Below, in pieces: positions 34,220 to 41,558 of a stretch of DNA of 64,000 bases; position 1 is the first letter of the stretch; every line of letters starts with the position of its first letter. The stretch covers positions 1 to 64,000 of the forward strand of contig NZ_AKJK01000101.1 of assembly GCF_000282375.1 (NCBI RefSeq), read 5' to 3'. This DNA comes from Pseudomonas sp. GM50 (lineage in GTDB: Bacteria > Pseudomonadota > Gammaproteobacteria > Pseudomonadales > Pseudomonadaceae). The position numbers were made by a program, and so were the translations under genes. Under the pieces are notes generated by a model that was not told the origin of the DNA, did not search any database, and was given only the letters and a program-made list of their open reading frames with translations.

Positions 34220-35170
34220 TCAGATGTCCAGCACCAGCAGTGGCGTTTTCGAGCGCGAGCAGCAAGGGGTGAATTGGTCGTTGCAGGCCTGTTCATCCTC
34301 GGTGAGGAACAGGTCACGGTGTTCCGGCACGCCCTCCAGAACCCGCGTCAGACAGGTGCCACAGATGCCCTGTTCGCAGGAAATGGCGATCTCGATGCCC
34401 TGGTTTTGCAGCACCTGTACCACGCTCTTGTCGGCCGGCACCTCGAAGACCAGGCCGCTGCTGGCGACCTTGATCGAGAAACTGCCATCGGCGCCAGTGT
34501 CGACAGGGGTGGCGGCGAAGTACTCGCGATGCAGGCATTGCTCCTGCCAGCCTTTGGCCTTGGCCGTGTCCAGCACATGCTGCATAAAACCGCCGGGGCC
34601 ACACACATATAAATGCACATCGTTCTGAGGTGTGGCCAGGACCTTGGCCGCGTCCAGCGCGGTGTCGGGTTCCTGATCGAAATGCAGGAATACCCGGTGT
34701 GCAAAAGGCGAGTGTTGCAGGCGTTCTACAAAGGCTGCGCGCTCTCGCGAACGGGCGCAGTAGTGCAGTTCGAAATCCGCGCCGCTGTGGGCCAGGCGCT
34801 CGGCCATGCACAGGATCGGGGTAATGCCGATACCACCGGCGAAGAGCAGGCTGCGTCGGGCCTCATGCGCCAACGGAAACAGGTTACGCGGCTCACTGAT
34901 AGACAGCCGCGTGCCGGGGTGGATCTGCTCGTGCATGGCCAGTGAACCACCGCGAGAGGTCGGATCCTTGAGCACGCCGATCAGGTAGCGATGGCGTTCT
35001 TCAGGGTGGTTGCACAGCGAGTATTGCCGGATCAAGCCGCCGGGCAGGTGCACATCGATATGCGCGCCGGCGCTGAAGATCGGTAGCGGTCGATCATCGA
35101 CACTGGCCAGCTCGTAGCTGCAGATGTCCTGGGCTTCGTTATTGCGCGATACCACCAGCACTTCGATCAT
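34220..35170 (-). CDS. vanB: Vanillate O-demethylase reductase subunit
   Basis: A 316-residue iron-sulfur flavoprotein. The N-terminal half is a ferredoxin-reductase module: flavin loop QYSLCNHPEERHRY and nucleotide region LFAGGIGITPILCMAE. The C-terminal plant-type [2Fe-2S] ferredoxin domain has CEQGICGTC plus a later cysteine (EQACNDQ). It passes electrons from NADH to VanA. The ATG overlaps the vanA stop (ATGA), so the two are coupled. Confidence 0.95.
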   Translation of the reverse strand: MIEVLVVSRNNEAQDICSYELASVDDRPLPIFSAGAHIDVHLPGGLIRQYSLCNHPEERHRYLIGVLKDPTSRGGSLAMHEQIHPGTRLSISEPRNLFPLAHEARRSLLFAGGIGITPILCMAERLAHSGADFELHYCARSRERAAFVERLQHSPFAHRVFLHFDQEPDTALDAAKVLATPQNDVHLYVCGPGGFMQHVLDTAKAKGWQEQCLHREYFAATPVDTGADGSFSIKVASSGLVFEVPADKSVVQVLQNQGIEIAISCEQGICGTCLTRVLEGVPEHRDLFLTEDEQACNDQFTPCCSRSKTPLLVLDI

Positions 35171-36213
35171 GCCATTGACTCCTGCGTGGCCCGTTCCTTG
35201 GCGATCAGGCGCTCCAGAATACGGCGCGACTGCACACCGCCGGCGTCGATATTGAGCTTGAGCAAGTTGCGCTGGGGATGGCTGATCAGATTCTGTTGCT
35301 GGCGTTCGAGCATCTCCAGGTCTTCGCTGAAAATCTTGCCCTGACCTTCGCGAATGCTCGCGGTCAAGGCCTCATCCTGCGGGTTGAAATTGCGCGCCAT
35401 GCCCCAGAAGTACCAGATCGAGGTTTCGGTTTGCGGCGTGATGAAGTCGACGACGATACTCGACGCCTTGAACTGTTGGGGGGCGTGATAACCACCTTTT
35501 CCGGCATGGGCCACACCGACTTCGATCAGCACATGACTGGGCGGGGTGAAGCGGCAGATCTGCCAGCGGTCCACGGGTACATCGTCGGCCAGGTTGTTGC
35601 CGCGCAGGGCCATGCGCCAGAAGGGCGGGGCCATGATGTTTTCCATGTGGCGGGCAGTGACCACCTCGTCGCCGTCGACCGTGGTCACCGGCGGTGCTTC
35701 GTCGATTTCCTTTTGACCGATGCTGGACGCGTGAACGTAGGTTTCGTGAGTCAGATCCATCAGGTTGTCGATCATCAGGCGATAGTCGCACTGGATGTGG
35801 AACAGACCGCCGCCATAGGCCCATTCGTCGCTGACGGCCCATTCCAGATGATGGATCAGCGCCGGGTCGGCCAACGGCTGATCGCCGGGCCATACCCAGA
35901 TAAATCCGTAACGCTCGACCACGGCGAATGTCTTGTTGCACGGAAAGCCGCGAACCCGCTGCCCGGGCATTTCCACGGTCTTGCCGTCGCAGCCCATCAC
36001 CAGGCCGTGATAGCCGCACACCAGATTGCCGTTTTCCACATAACCCAAAGACAGCGGTGCGCCGCGGTGGGGGCAGAAGTCCTCGACAGCCGTCACCTTG
36101 CCTTCATGCCCGCGGTAAAAAACCATCTTTTCACCACAGATCTGACGGCCTAGCGGCTTGTCGGCGATTTCATCGGGCGTACAGGCGACGTACCAGGTGT
36201 TCTTGGGATACAT
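35167..36213 (-). CDS. vanA: Vanillate O-demethylase oxygenase subunit
   Basis: A 348-residue Rieske oxygenase that demethylates vanillate to protocatechuate, releasing formaldehyde. The Rieske [2Fe-2S] ligands are Cys47/His49 (CPHRG) and Cys66/His69 (CGYHG); mononuclear iron ligands lie in NLMDLTHETYVHASS. The start is the ATG at 36213 with GGAG upstream (TTGGAGAATCTCC); an in-frame ATG at 36255 falls inside the operator and is rejected. Its leader holds AAACAACAACAAAC, an Hfq/Crc-type motif. Protocatechuate ring-cleavage genes are not in this window. Confidence 0.95.
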   Translation of the reverse strand: MYPKNTWYVACTPDEIADKPLGRQICGEKMVFYRGHEGKVTAVEDFCPHRGAPLSLGYVENGNLVCGYHGLVMGCDGKTVEMPGQRVRGFPCNKTFAVVERYGFIWVWPGDQPLADPALIHHLEWAVSDEWAYGGGLFHIQCDYRLMIDNLMDLTHETYVHASSIGQKEIDEAPPVTTVDGDEVVTARHMENIMAPPFWRMALRGNNLADDVPVDRWQICRFTPPSHVLIEVGVAHAGKGGYHAPQQFKASSIVVDFITPQTETSIWYFWGMARNFNPQDEALTASIREGQGKIFSEDLEMLERQQQNLISHPQRNLLKLNIDAGGVQSRRILERLIAKERATQESMA

Positions 36214-36230
36214 GGAGATTCTCCAAGGCT

Positions 36231-36246
36231 GTTTGTTGTTGTTTAG
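36231..36246 (-). promoter_or_regulatory. A-rich Hfq/Crc-type motif in the vanA leader
   Basis: On the minus strand CTAAACAACAACAAAC gives consecutive AANAANAA units between the proximal VanR operator and the vanA ribosome binding site. It suggests translational catabolite repression of vanAB. Confidence 0.6.
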
Positions 36247-36256
36247 TGGATCCATT
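36245..36256. promoter_or_regulatory. VanR operator, proximal
   Basis: AGTGGATCCATT has the palindromic core TGGATCCA and closely resembles the VanR operator ATTGGATCCAAT known from Caulobacter (from memory). It overlaps the -10 region of the vanA promoter: minus-strand TTGACA (36278-36283), 18-base spacer, ATTAAT (36254-36259). Confidence 0.8.
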
Positions 36257-36307
36257 AATGGTGATTTATGGGGTGTTTGTCAAACTGATTCTGTTTATTA
36301 ACGATAT

Positions 36308-36319
36308 AGTGGATCCATT
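36308..36319. promoter_or_regulatory. VanR operator, distal
   Basis: An exact second copy of AGTGGATCCATT lies 63 bases from the first, six helical turns at 10.5 bp per turn, upstream of the -35 element and nine bases from the pqiC stop. The spacing would allow two VanR dimers on the same face of the DNA. Confidence 0.75.
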
Positions 36320-36327
36320 GGTGGATT

Positions 36328-36957
36328 TTAGTCCTCTGCACGGCCGGCCGGATCAGTGCAATCCGAACTTCGTGACACTGACCATCGACGTGCATCCTTG
36401 GCGACCTGTTCGCCCAGCACCGTAACGACGCGTTGTTGAGCGTTGGCGAGTTGCGCATAACCGCCTGGCGCGTCCTCCCTGAACCGGCCCTGACACAGCA
36501 GCCGGGCAGTGGACGTGTCACCGGCAAAACTCAGGCTCCAATCTGCGTGTAACTCGACTTGCCGGCCGGGCCAGTTATCGAGGCGTCGAACCTGCACCTT
36601 GATTCTCAGCACCGGTTTATTCGGTGCCTGTGCAAGCCCTGAAATGTCCTGGGTATTGAGGCGCTGCGTCAACGCCGCAGAAAGTGCACTGCGTATTTCG
36701 TCACTCAGCGGCGCTCCCCATCGCTCGCCTTCAAGCACATCGATACCGTTGTCACCGTGTCGCACAACCCATTGCGGTTGGTCGATCTGAACCGGTACGC
36801 CTACCGACATCACGTCAATCAGAAATGGCGAAGGGGGAAGGTGAACCGAGGTCGCCGGGGCTGGCATCACCAAGGTGTGATAATGGGTGGTCGTTGAAGC
36901 GCACCCGGTCAGTCCGATGATCAGGGCGAAAAGATAAAAACGGGGCACACGACTCAT
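36328..36957 (-). CDS. pqiC: PqiC-like outer-membrane lipoprotein
   Basis: A 209-residue lipoprotein: the signal segment FYLFALIIGLTGC contains the lipobox LTGC. The mature domain matches the ABC-type transport auxiliary lipoprotein family (LIDVMSVGVPVQIDQPQWVVR, ERWGAPLSDEIRSALSAALTQRL). PqiC anchors the PqiB tube at the outer membrane in E. coli. The ATG overlaps the pqiB stop by four bases, making it the last gene of the operon. Confidence 0.88.
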   Translation of the reverse strand: MSRVPRFYLFALIIGLTGCASTTTHYHTLVMPAPATSVHLPPSPFLIDVMSVGVPVQIDQPQWVVRHGDNGIDVLEGERWGAPLSDEIRSALSAALTQRLNTQDISGLAQAPNKPVLRIKVQVRRLDNWPGRQVELHADWSLSFAGDTSTARLLCQGRFREDAPGGYAQLANAQQRVVTVLGEQVAKDARRWSVSRSSDCTDPAGRAED

Positions 36958-38618
36958 TGCGATAACTCCTGCGAAACCTTGAGTGCGCGAGGAGCGGGCT
37001 GATCATTAGGTCGGCCACGCAGCAAAGATTCCGGATGGCGGCTCAGCAGGTCGGTGAGAACGCGAAAAGTCACCGCGGCGCGTTTCACTTCTTGCATGGC
37101 CTGGCCCAGTGCCTGGGGTATCGGCGCGTCTGCATCTATCAGGATCTGCATCGTGCCCAACGTTTTGTGAGCTTGCTGCAACGTCTGCGTGGTCTGCGGC
37201 AGCACTTGCTCGTTGATCTGGCTCAGGGTCTTGTCCAGGCCAATCAGGCTTGTGTCCAGATGCCGGGCGATGGAGTCGAGCGGTAGTTTGTCGATCTTGC
37301 CGACGATGCTGGCCAGTTGTTCTTGCAGGTGTTCGAAACTGCTGGGGATGGTCGGAATGTTGAGAGGGCGCGCGCGGGTATCGAACATGACCCTTGGTGC
37401 GTTTGGCACATAATCGAGTGCCACATAGAGCTGACCTGTCAGCAGGTTGCTCGAGCGCACTTGTGCGCGCAGACCCTGTTCGACCATACCTCGCAAAAAC
37501 GTAGCGGCCTGTTGCTCTCGGTCGCCAGAGGTTTTGGGGAGTTTTTCCTGAACCCGTCCCAGTCGCTGTTGATAAATCTCTATGCCAACGATCGTCGGAA
37601 AGCGCTGCCTGGAGGCATCGTAATCGAGCTCCATCGAGACGACCCGGCCCACCGTGACGGATGAGAATTCCACTGGAGCACCCACCGTCAGGCCACGCAA
37701 AGACTGGTCAAAACGAAGCTGGATGTAATGGGCCGGGCCATCCGGTTGCGCCATCGCGGTTTGCTGATCTTGTGCCAGCGTAAACGGCGAGTGGGCGGTG
37801 GCTGGTTCGGCGCGACTGTCATCGGGCGAAGAAAATGCAATACCTCCGGCCACAAGGGCAGCCATCGACTGCGTTTTGACTTTCAGCCCTTCGGCTCCGA
37901 GAGAGACATCCACGCCGCTGGCATTCCAGAAGCGCGTATCGGTTGTCACGAAGCGATCATAGGGCTCGTCGATGAACACTTGCAGGTTCACATTCTTGCC
38001 GTCGCTGTTCAGCTGATACGACACCACCCGCCCGACTTTGATGTGGCGGTAGTAGACGGGGGAATCGATGTCCAGCGAGTTAAGGTCAGCGGTGTGCACG
38101 GTAAAGATCTTGCCCGGCATGCCGCTGATGACGGTGGGTGGGGATTCCAGTCCGGTGAAGGTCTTGGCAGGCGTTGTTGATACACCGGCATCGACACCGA
38201 TGTAAGCCCCTGAAAACAACGTATCGACACCGGAGATACCGCGAGCGCCAATACGTGGCCGCACGACCCAGAAGCGCGTGTCCTCACGGGCGAGGCTTTC
38301 TGCGCTTTCGACCAGGGACGCGGTGACCAGCACATGGGTACGATCATCGCTCAGGGTGATGGACGACACGTTGCCGACCGTGACGTCTTTGTATTTGACC
38401 GGTGTCTTGCCGGCTTCCAGACCCGTGGCGGTTTGAAACGTCAGGGTAATTTGCGGGCCGACCGACAGCCACGCTCGCATCAACATCGAAAGCCCGACCA
38501 GGGCGGCTACCAGAGGCACCAACCAGACCAGGGATATTCTGCGGCGCCTGTCCATCCTCGGAGGGGGTGGCAAGTCATGGGTATTGTCAGGCACGTGACG
38601 CATCGGCTTGTTCACCAT
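36954..38618 (-). CDS. pqiB: PqiB-like MCE-domain protein
   Basis: A 554-residue inner-membrane-anchored protein. A single TM helix (ISLVWLVPLVAALVGLSMLM) is followed by three MCE domains, each starting with a V-KYKDV/YRHIKVG/FSSVTVGRV type signature, then a coiled coil (SFEHLQEQLASIVGKIDKLP, LPQTTQTLQQAHKTLG). E. coli PqiB builds a hexameric tube that spans the periplasm for lipid transport. Its 5' end overlaps the preceding pqiA-like gene by 32 bases if the ATG at 38618 is used; ATG at 38603 is an alternative. Confidence 0.92.
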   Translation of the reverse strand: MVNKPMRHVPDNTHDLPPPPRMDRRRRISLVWLVPLVAALVGLSMLMRAWLSVGPQITLTFQTATGLEAGKTPVKYKDVTVGNVSSITLSDDRTHVLVTASLVESAESLAREDTRFWVVRPRIGARGISGVDTLFSGAYIGVDAGVSTTPAKTFTGLESPPTVISGMPGKIFTVHTADLNSLDIDSPVYYRHIKVGRVVSYQLNSDGKNVNLQVFIDEPYDRFVTTDTRFWNASGVDVSLGAEGLKVKTQSMAALVAGGIAFSSPDDSRAEPATAHSPFTLAQDQQTAMAQPDGPAHYIQLRFDQSLRGLTVGAPVEFSSVTVGRVVSMELDYDASRQRFPTIVGIEIYQQRLGRVQEKLPKTSGDREQQAATFLRGMVEQGLRAQVRSSNLLTGQLYVALDYVPNAPRVMFDTRARPLNIPTIPSSFEHLQEQLASIVGKIDKLPLDSIARHLDTSLIGLDKTLSQINEQVLPQTTQTLQQAHKTLGTMQILIDADAPIPQALGQAMQEVKRAAVTFRVLTDLLSRHPESLLRGRPNDQPAPRALKVSQELSQ

Positions 38619-39225
38619 CCCAGATCAGACGTGGGTCGAAACTCATGGCCGAGAGCATGGTGAGGATCACCATCAGGCCGAAAAAAAAGATGCCTGCGCG
38701 AGGTTCGATAACGCTGAGGGTTTGGAACTTGACGAGTGCGGCCACGACGGCGACCACCATCACGTCAAGCATCGACCAGTAGCCAATCAACTCGATCAGG
38801 CGGTAGAGGCGGGCACGTTCAAGCATCGCCCGATGGCTGCGCTGCTGTGCGGTGAACAGCAGAGCACCGAGTAGCAAAAATTTGCTGCAGGGCACCACCA
38901 CGCTGGCGATGAAAATAATCAGTGCGATGCCGTAAGAACCCGAGTCCCAAAACTCGACAACCCCTAGCAGGATGGTGCTCTCACTGCTATGACCGAGCAG
39001 GCTGGAGTACATCACCGGCAGAACATTGGCGGGGATATAGGCAATGAGGCCCGCCAGCAGAAAAGCCCAGCCTCGCGCAATGCTGTCCGGGCGTCGTCGA
39101 TGAAGCCTTGAACGGCAGCGCGGACATTGAATGGGCTTGCCTTGGTCAGGAACGCTCTCACAGACCAGCCCACACAGTTGGCACGCGACTACGCCCAGAT
39201 GCGCTGCACGCGGTGAGTATTTCAA
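38587..39225 (-). CDS. pqiA: PqiA-domain membrane protein, second half-size copy
   Basis: A 212-residue protein with an N-terminal zinc-ribbon-like CQLCGLVCESV...CPRCRSRL motif, then about four TM helices (AFLLAGLIAYIPANVLPVMYS, ALIIFIASVVVPCSKFLLLG and others). E. coli PqiA is a single protein of about 417 residues with two such domains; here each domain is its own gene. It overlaps the other half by four bases. Its partner is PqiB in the inner membrane. Confidence 0.88.
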   Translation of the reverse strand: MKYSPRAAHLGVVACQLCGLVCESVPDQGKPIQCPRCRSRLHRRRPDSIARGWAFLLAGLIAYIPANVLPVMYSSLLGHSSESTILLGVVEFWDSGSYGIALIIFIASVVVPCSKFLLLGALLFTAQQRSHRAMLERARLYRLIELIGYWSMLDVMVVAVVAALVKFQTLSVIEPRAGIFFFGLMVILTMLSAMSFDPRLIWDGEQADASRA

Positions 39226-39848
39226 CCTCTCACCTCATTGCCATGTGGCTGCGCGGTCAGCTCCCACAGCCATCGCATGTCGCGGTTGGCGATCAACCCG
39301 AGCAGCATCATCAACACGGCCATACCCCAGATACCCGCACCCGGCAGTACCTGCACAACGCTTGAGAGTTTGATCACCGCGACCAGGGTACCGAGCATGC
39401 AGACCTCAACCATGCACCAGGGTCGCAATTTGATGAGCAGCCTCAGGACCTGAGAAAAACCGGGAGCCCTTCGCCCGGCTCGGGCGAATCCCAGCACCCA
39501 ACCCAACAGAGCTATCTGCAGCAGAGGCGCGATGATGATCGAAAACACGACCAGCGCCGCGATGGGGGACGCCGAGCTATGCACGAGCGCGGCAGTTGCA
39601 TCCCAAAGGGTCGCTTCGTTGTGCAGACCATGGAAACTGATGCGGATGACCGGGCAAACGTTGGTGATCACGAAGGCAATAGCCGCCGCGACGGTCAACG
39701 CCAGCCATCGATCGACATCAAGAAGACTTCCCCGATACAGGACGGCCGAGCATCGCCTGCATCGCGCCACTTCTCCTGAGGTCACGGCGAAGCGTTGATA
39801 CACCGTGTCGCAATGCTCGCAGGCGATCAGGTACGGGTACGTTTTCAT
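39222..39848 (-). CDS. pqiA: PqiA-domain membrane protein, first half-size copy
   Basis: A 208-residue protein homologous to the next gene: CEHCDTVYQ...CRRCSAVLYR ribbon, then TM helices (LALTVAAAIAFVITNVCPVI, VFSIIIAPLLQIALLGWVLG). It begins seven bases after the DUF3313 lipoprotein gene and ends with a four-base overlap with the second half, so the two halves are made in step and probably associate to rebuild a two-domain PqiA. Confidence 0.88.
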   Translation of the reverse strand: MKTYPYLIACEHCDTVYQRFAVTSGEVARCRRCSAVLYRGSLLDVDRWLALTVAAAIAFVITNVCPVIRISFHGLHNEATLWDATAALVHSSASPIAALVVFSIIIAPLLQIALLGWVLGFARAGRRAPGFSQVLRLLIKLRPWCMVEVCMLGTLVAVIKLSSVVQVLPGAGIWGMAVLMMLLGLIANRDMRWLWELTAQPHGNEVRG

Positions 39849-39855
39849 AGGTTGG

Positions 39856-40518
39856 TTATTCGAACTGGGCGACGAGCGCGTCGGCGCCTTTGTCGATCCC
39901 CGTTTGTGCGGCGCTCAGTGCCCCCCGCGTGGCGCTGATGTTCAGCGAGTTCGGGTATTGCTTGGTCACATAAGCCTTGAGCAGGCGGTTGGTGGACGCG
40001 TCGTAAATCTCGACAGAGAAGAACACCGAACCGGTGAACGTGCCTTCTTTTTCGCGAATCGATTGCACGATGTTGTAAGGCCCACCCGCCAGGTCGAATC
40101 GCGTGAACGTGCCGAGAAAGGGCGTCGTGGTTTGCGCGCCGGTCAAGGTCAGTTTTACGCGCATGGCATTGGGCGCCGCGAAAGGCGTCAGCTTGAAGCG
40201 CTCTTTCAGGCGTTCGCTGAACTGCGTGTGCATGTAGTGGGCGAGGGTTTTCCGGTCTTCTTGAGAGAGGTCGCCGAACTGATTGTCCGGCCCTTGATAG
40301 AGTGCTACGGGGTCGACAATAACGGCCGAGTACTTGCTCCAGTCCACATTCGCCTTGTAGATGTACGGTACACGGCCTGAATCGTCTTCGAGGTTGGGTG
40401 CCAGGCGCGCGGAGGAGTCTATGTCGGTATAGATCGGTGGCGAGGAACCCGCGCATCCGGCCATGGCCAGGGTGATCGTGAGCATTGCCAGTCGAGAAGC
40501 CTTGAACATTCTGTCCAT
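39856..40518 (-). CDS. DUF3313 lipoprotein
   Basis: A 220-residue lipoprotein with the lipobox LAMAGC after a short hydrophobic segment. The mature part (SARLAPNLEDDSGRVPYIYKANVDWSKYSAVIVDPVALY) is typical of DUF3313, a family of unknown function often seen near RND or MCE envelope genes. It leads the pqi operon, directly behind a promoter region containing TetR-type inverted motifs. Start could be ATG 40518 or 40509. Confidence 0.8.
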   Translation of the reverse strand: MDRMFKASRLAMLTITLAMAGCAGSSPPIYTDIDSSARLAPNLEDDSGRVPYIYKANVDWSKYSAVIVDPVALYQGPDNQFGDLSQEDRKTLAHYMHTQFSERLKERFKLTPFAAPNAMRVKLTLTGAQTTTPFLGTFTRFDLAGGPYNIVQSIREKEGTFTGSVFFSVEIYDASTNRLLKAYVTKQYPNSLNISATRGALSAAQTGIDKGADALVAQFE

Positions 40519-40644
40519 GTCGGAACCCTGTTTGAAGACGCGTGATCAGGTGGGATAAAGGTGCTTGACGTTCGCCGGTGCCAGGTGCGCCCCAGCCTTT
40601 CCTTGTCTTTGAAGGAGCTGGGCAGTACAGTGGTTTTTTGCTAA

Positions 40645-40662
40645 AACTGAACCAGTTGGTAC
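40645..40662. promoter_or_regulatory. Candidate TetR operator, left
   Basis: AACTG-AAC-CAGTT is a perfect short palindrome (40645-40657), and TGAACC-N5-GTAC (40648-40662) is mirrored by GTAC-N5-GGTTCA at 40709-40723. The two sites lie in opposite orientation in the divergent region between the DUF3313 and TetR genes. Confidence 0.5.
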
Positions 40663-40708
40663 GCTTTAGATTCTTGCGTGGCGGGCAAATGCCTGTCAAG
40701 CAAAAAAT

Positions 40709-40723
40709 GTACACGTCGGTTCA
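40709..40723. promoter_or_regulatory. Candidate TetR operator, right
   Basis: GTAC-ACGTC-GGTTCA is the inverted counterpart of the left site, with all ten fixed bases matching and the same five-base spacer. It ends 20 bases before the TetR ATG, as expected for autorepression. Confidence 0.5.
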
Positions 40724-40743
40724 CTTATGAAATTGGAGTGGTG

Positions 40744-41361
40744 ATGAAGGTAAGGACGGAGGCGCGCCGCGAAGCGATCATTGAGGCTGCGGCGCTTCTG
40801 TTTCAGGAAGTGGGCTACGAACGGGCGTCGATGAATGAATTGACCAAGCGGTTGGGAGGTTCCAAAGCCACGCTTTATGGCTATTTCCCTTCCAAGGAAT
40901 CGTTGTTTGTAGAAGTCGTTCGTTCAGTGGCCACCGTGCATTTATCCGAGGCGGTGGCGCAACTGTCTGCCCCTGATAGGGATGAGGTCACGCTCGAGCA
41001 GATGCTCAGGCGCTTTGGCGAGCGAATGCTATTTGTGTTGACCAATGAGAGCAGTGCGTTGGCGGTGTACCGGATGGTCATGGCCGAGGCCGGGCGCTCG
41101 AACATAGGCATGCTGTTTTACGAGGCCGGGCCAAGCGAGTGTAATGAGGTGTTGTCGACCTGGATGGCCGACGCCATGAGCCGTGGTGAACTACACCAGG
41201 CTGACCCTGAAGTAAAAGCAGCGCAATTTTTGGCACTGTTGACAGCTGAGGTGCAGGTAAGATTTTTTCAACCCAGCTCAGAGCCTCTGAAGGTTGAGCA
41301 GATTCAAGCGTTGGTAGGTCGAGCGGTGGAGATGTTTTTGTTGGGGGCAGCTCCTCGCTAG
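40744..41361 (+). CDS. TetR-family regulator (AefR-like)
   Basis: A 205-residue regulator. The N-terminal helix-turn-helix (EAAALLFQEVGYERASMNELTKRLGGSKATLYGYFPSKESLF) is typical for TetR, and the C-terminal half resembles the AefR group. ATG at 40744 has GGAG five bases upstream; an adjacent GTG at 40741 is possible. It is divergent from the DUF3313-pqi operon, which it probably controls. The inducer is unknown. Confidence 0.88.
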   Translation: MKVRTEARREAIIEAAALLFQEVGYERASMNELTKRLGGSKATLYGYFPSKESLFVEVVRSVATVHLSEAVAQLSAPDRDEVTLEQMLRRFGERMLFVLTNESSALAVYRMVMAEAGRSNIGMLFYEAGPSECNEVLSTWMADAMSRGELHQADPEVKAAQFLALLTAEVQVRFFQPSSEPLKVEQIQALVGRAVEMFLLGAAPR

Positions 41362-41558
41362 CAAGGCGTTTTACGAGATCCACACAGATGAAGGCGACAC
41401 CTGCTTCACCCGCCAACCCGCGATGACAGACAGCGCACAAACCATCATCTATGCGGCGGATCAGTAACTCGTTAGTTAATAGTACTGAGGGTATTTACTG
41501 GAAATACGTCGCATCATACAATGAGAATCATTACTACTAACTCATTGAGTGCGACGTC
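41362..41558 (+). other. Intergenic region with Fur box and possible coding remnant
   Basis: One frame over about 41368-41468 is open and reads AFYEIHTDEGDTCFTRQPAM, then TDSAQTIIYAADQ and a stop, without a start codon of its own outside the TetR gene. It may be a remnant of a lost gene or chance. The rest is promoter DNA for the TonB receptor. Confidence 0.3.
41517..41535. promoter_or_regulatory. Fur box
   Basis: TACAATGAGAATCATTACT matches 14 of 19 positions of the Fur consensus GATAATGATAATCATTATC, with the core AATGA-N-AATCATTA intact. It lies 24-60 bases before the TonB receptor start, so the receptor should be induced by iron limitation. Confidence 0.85.

Noticed and set aside
36214..36255. 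Upstream in-frame ATG of vanA at 36255
   Set aside because: It falls inside the VanR operator and has no Shine-Dalgarno; ATG 36213 gives the usual VanA start MYPKNTWYVA.
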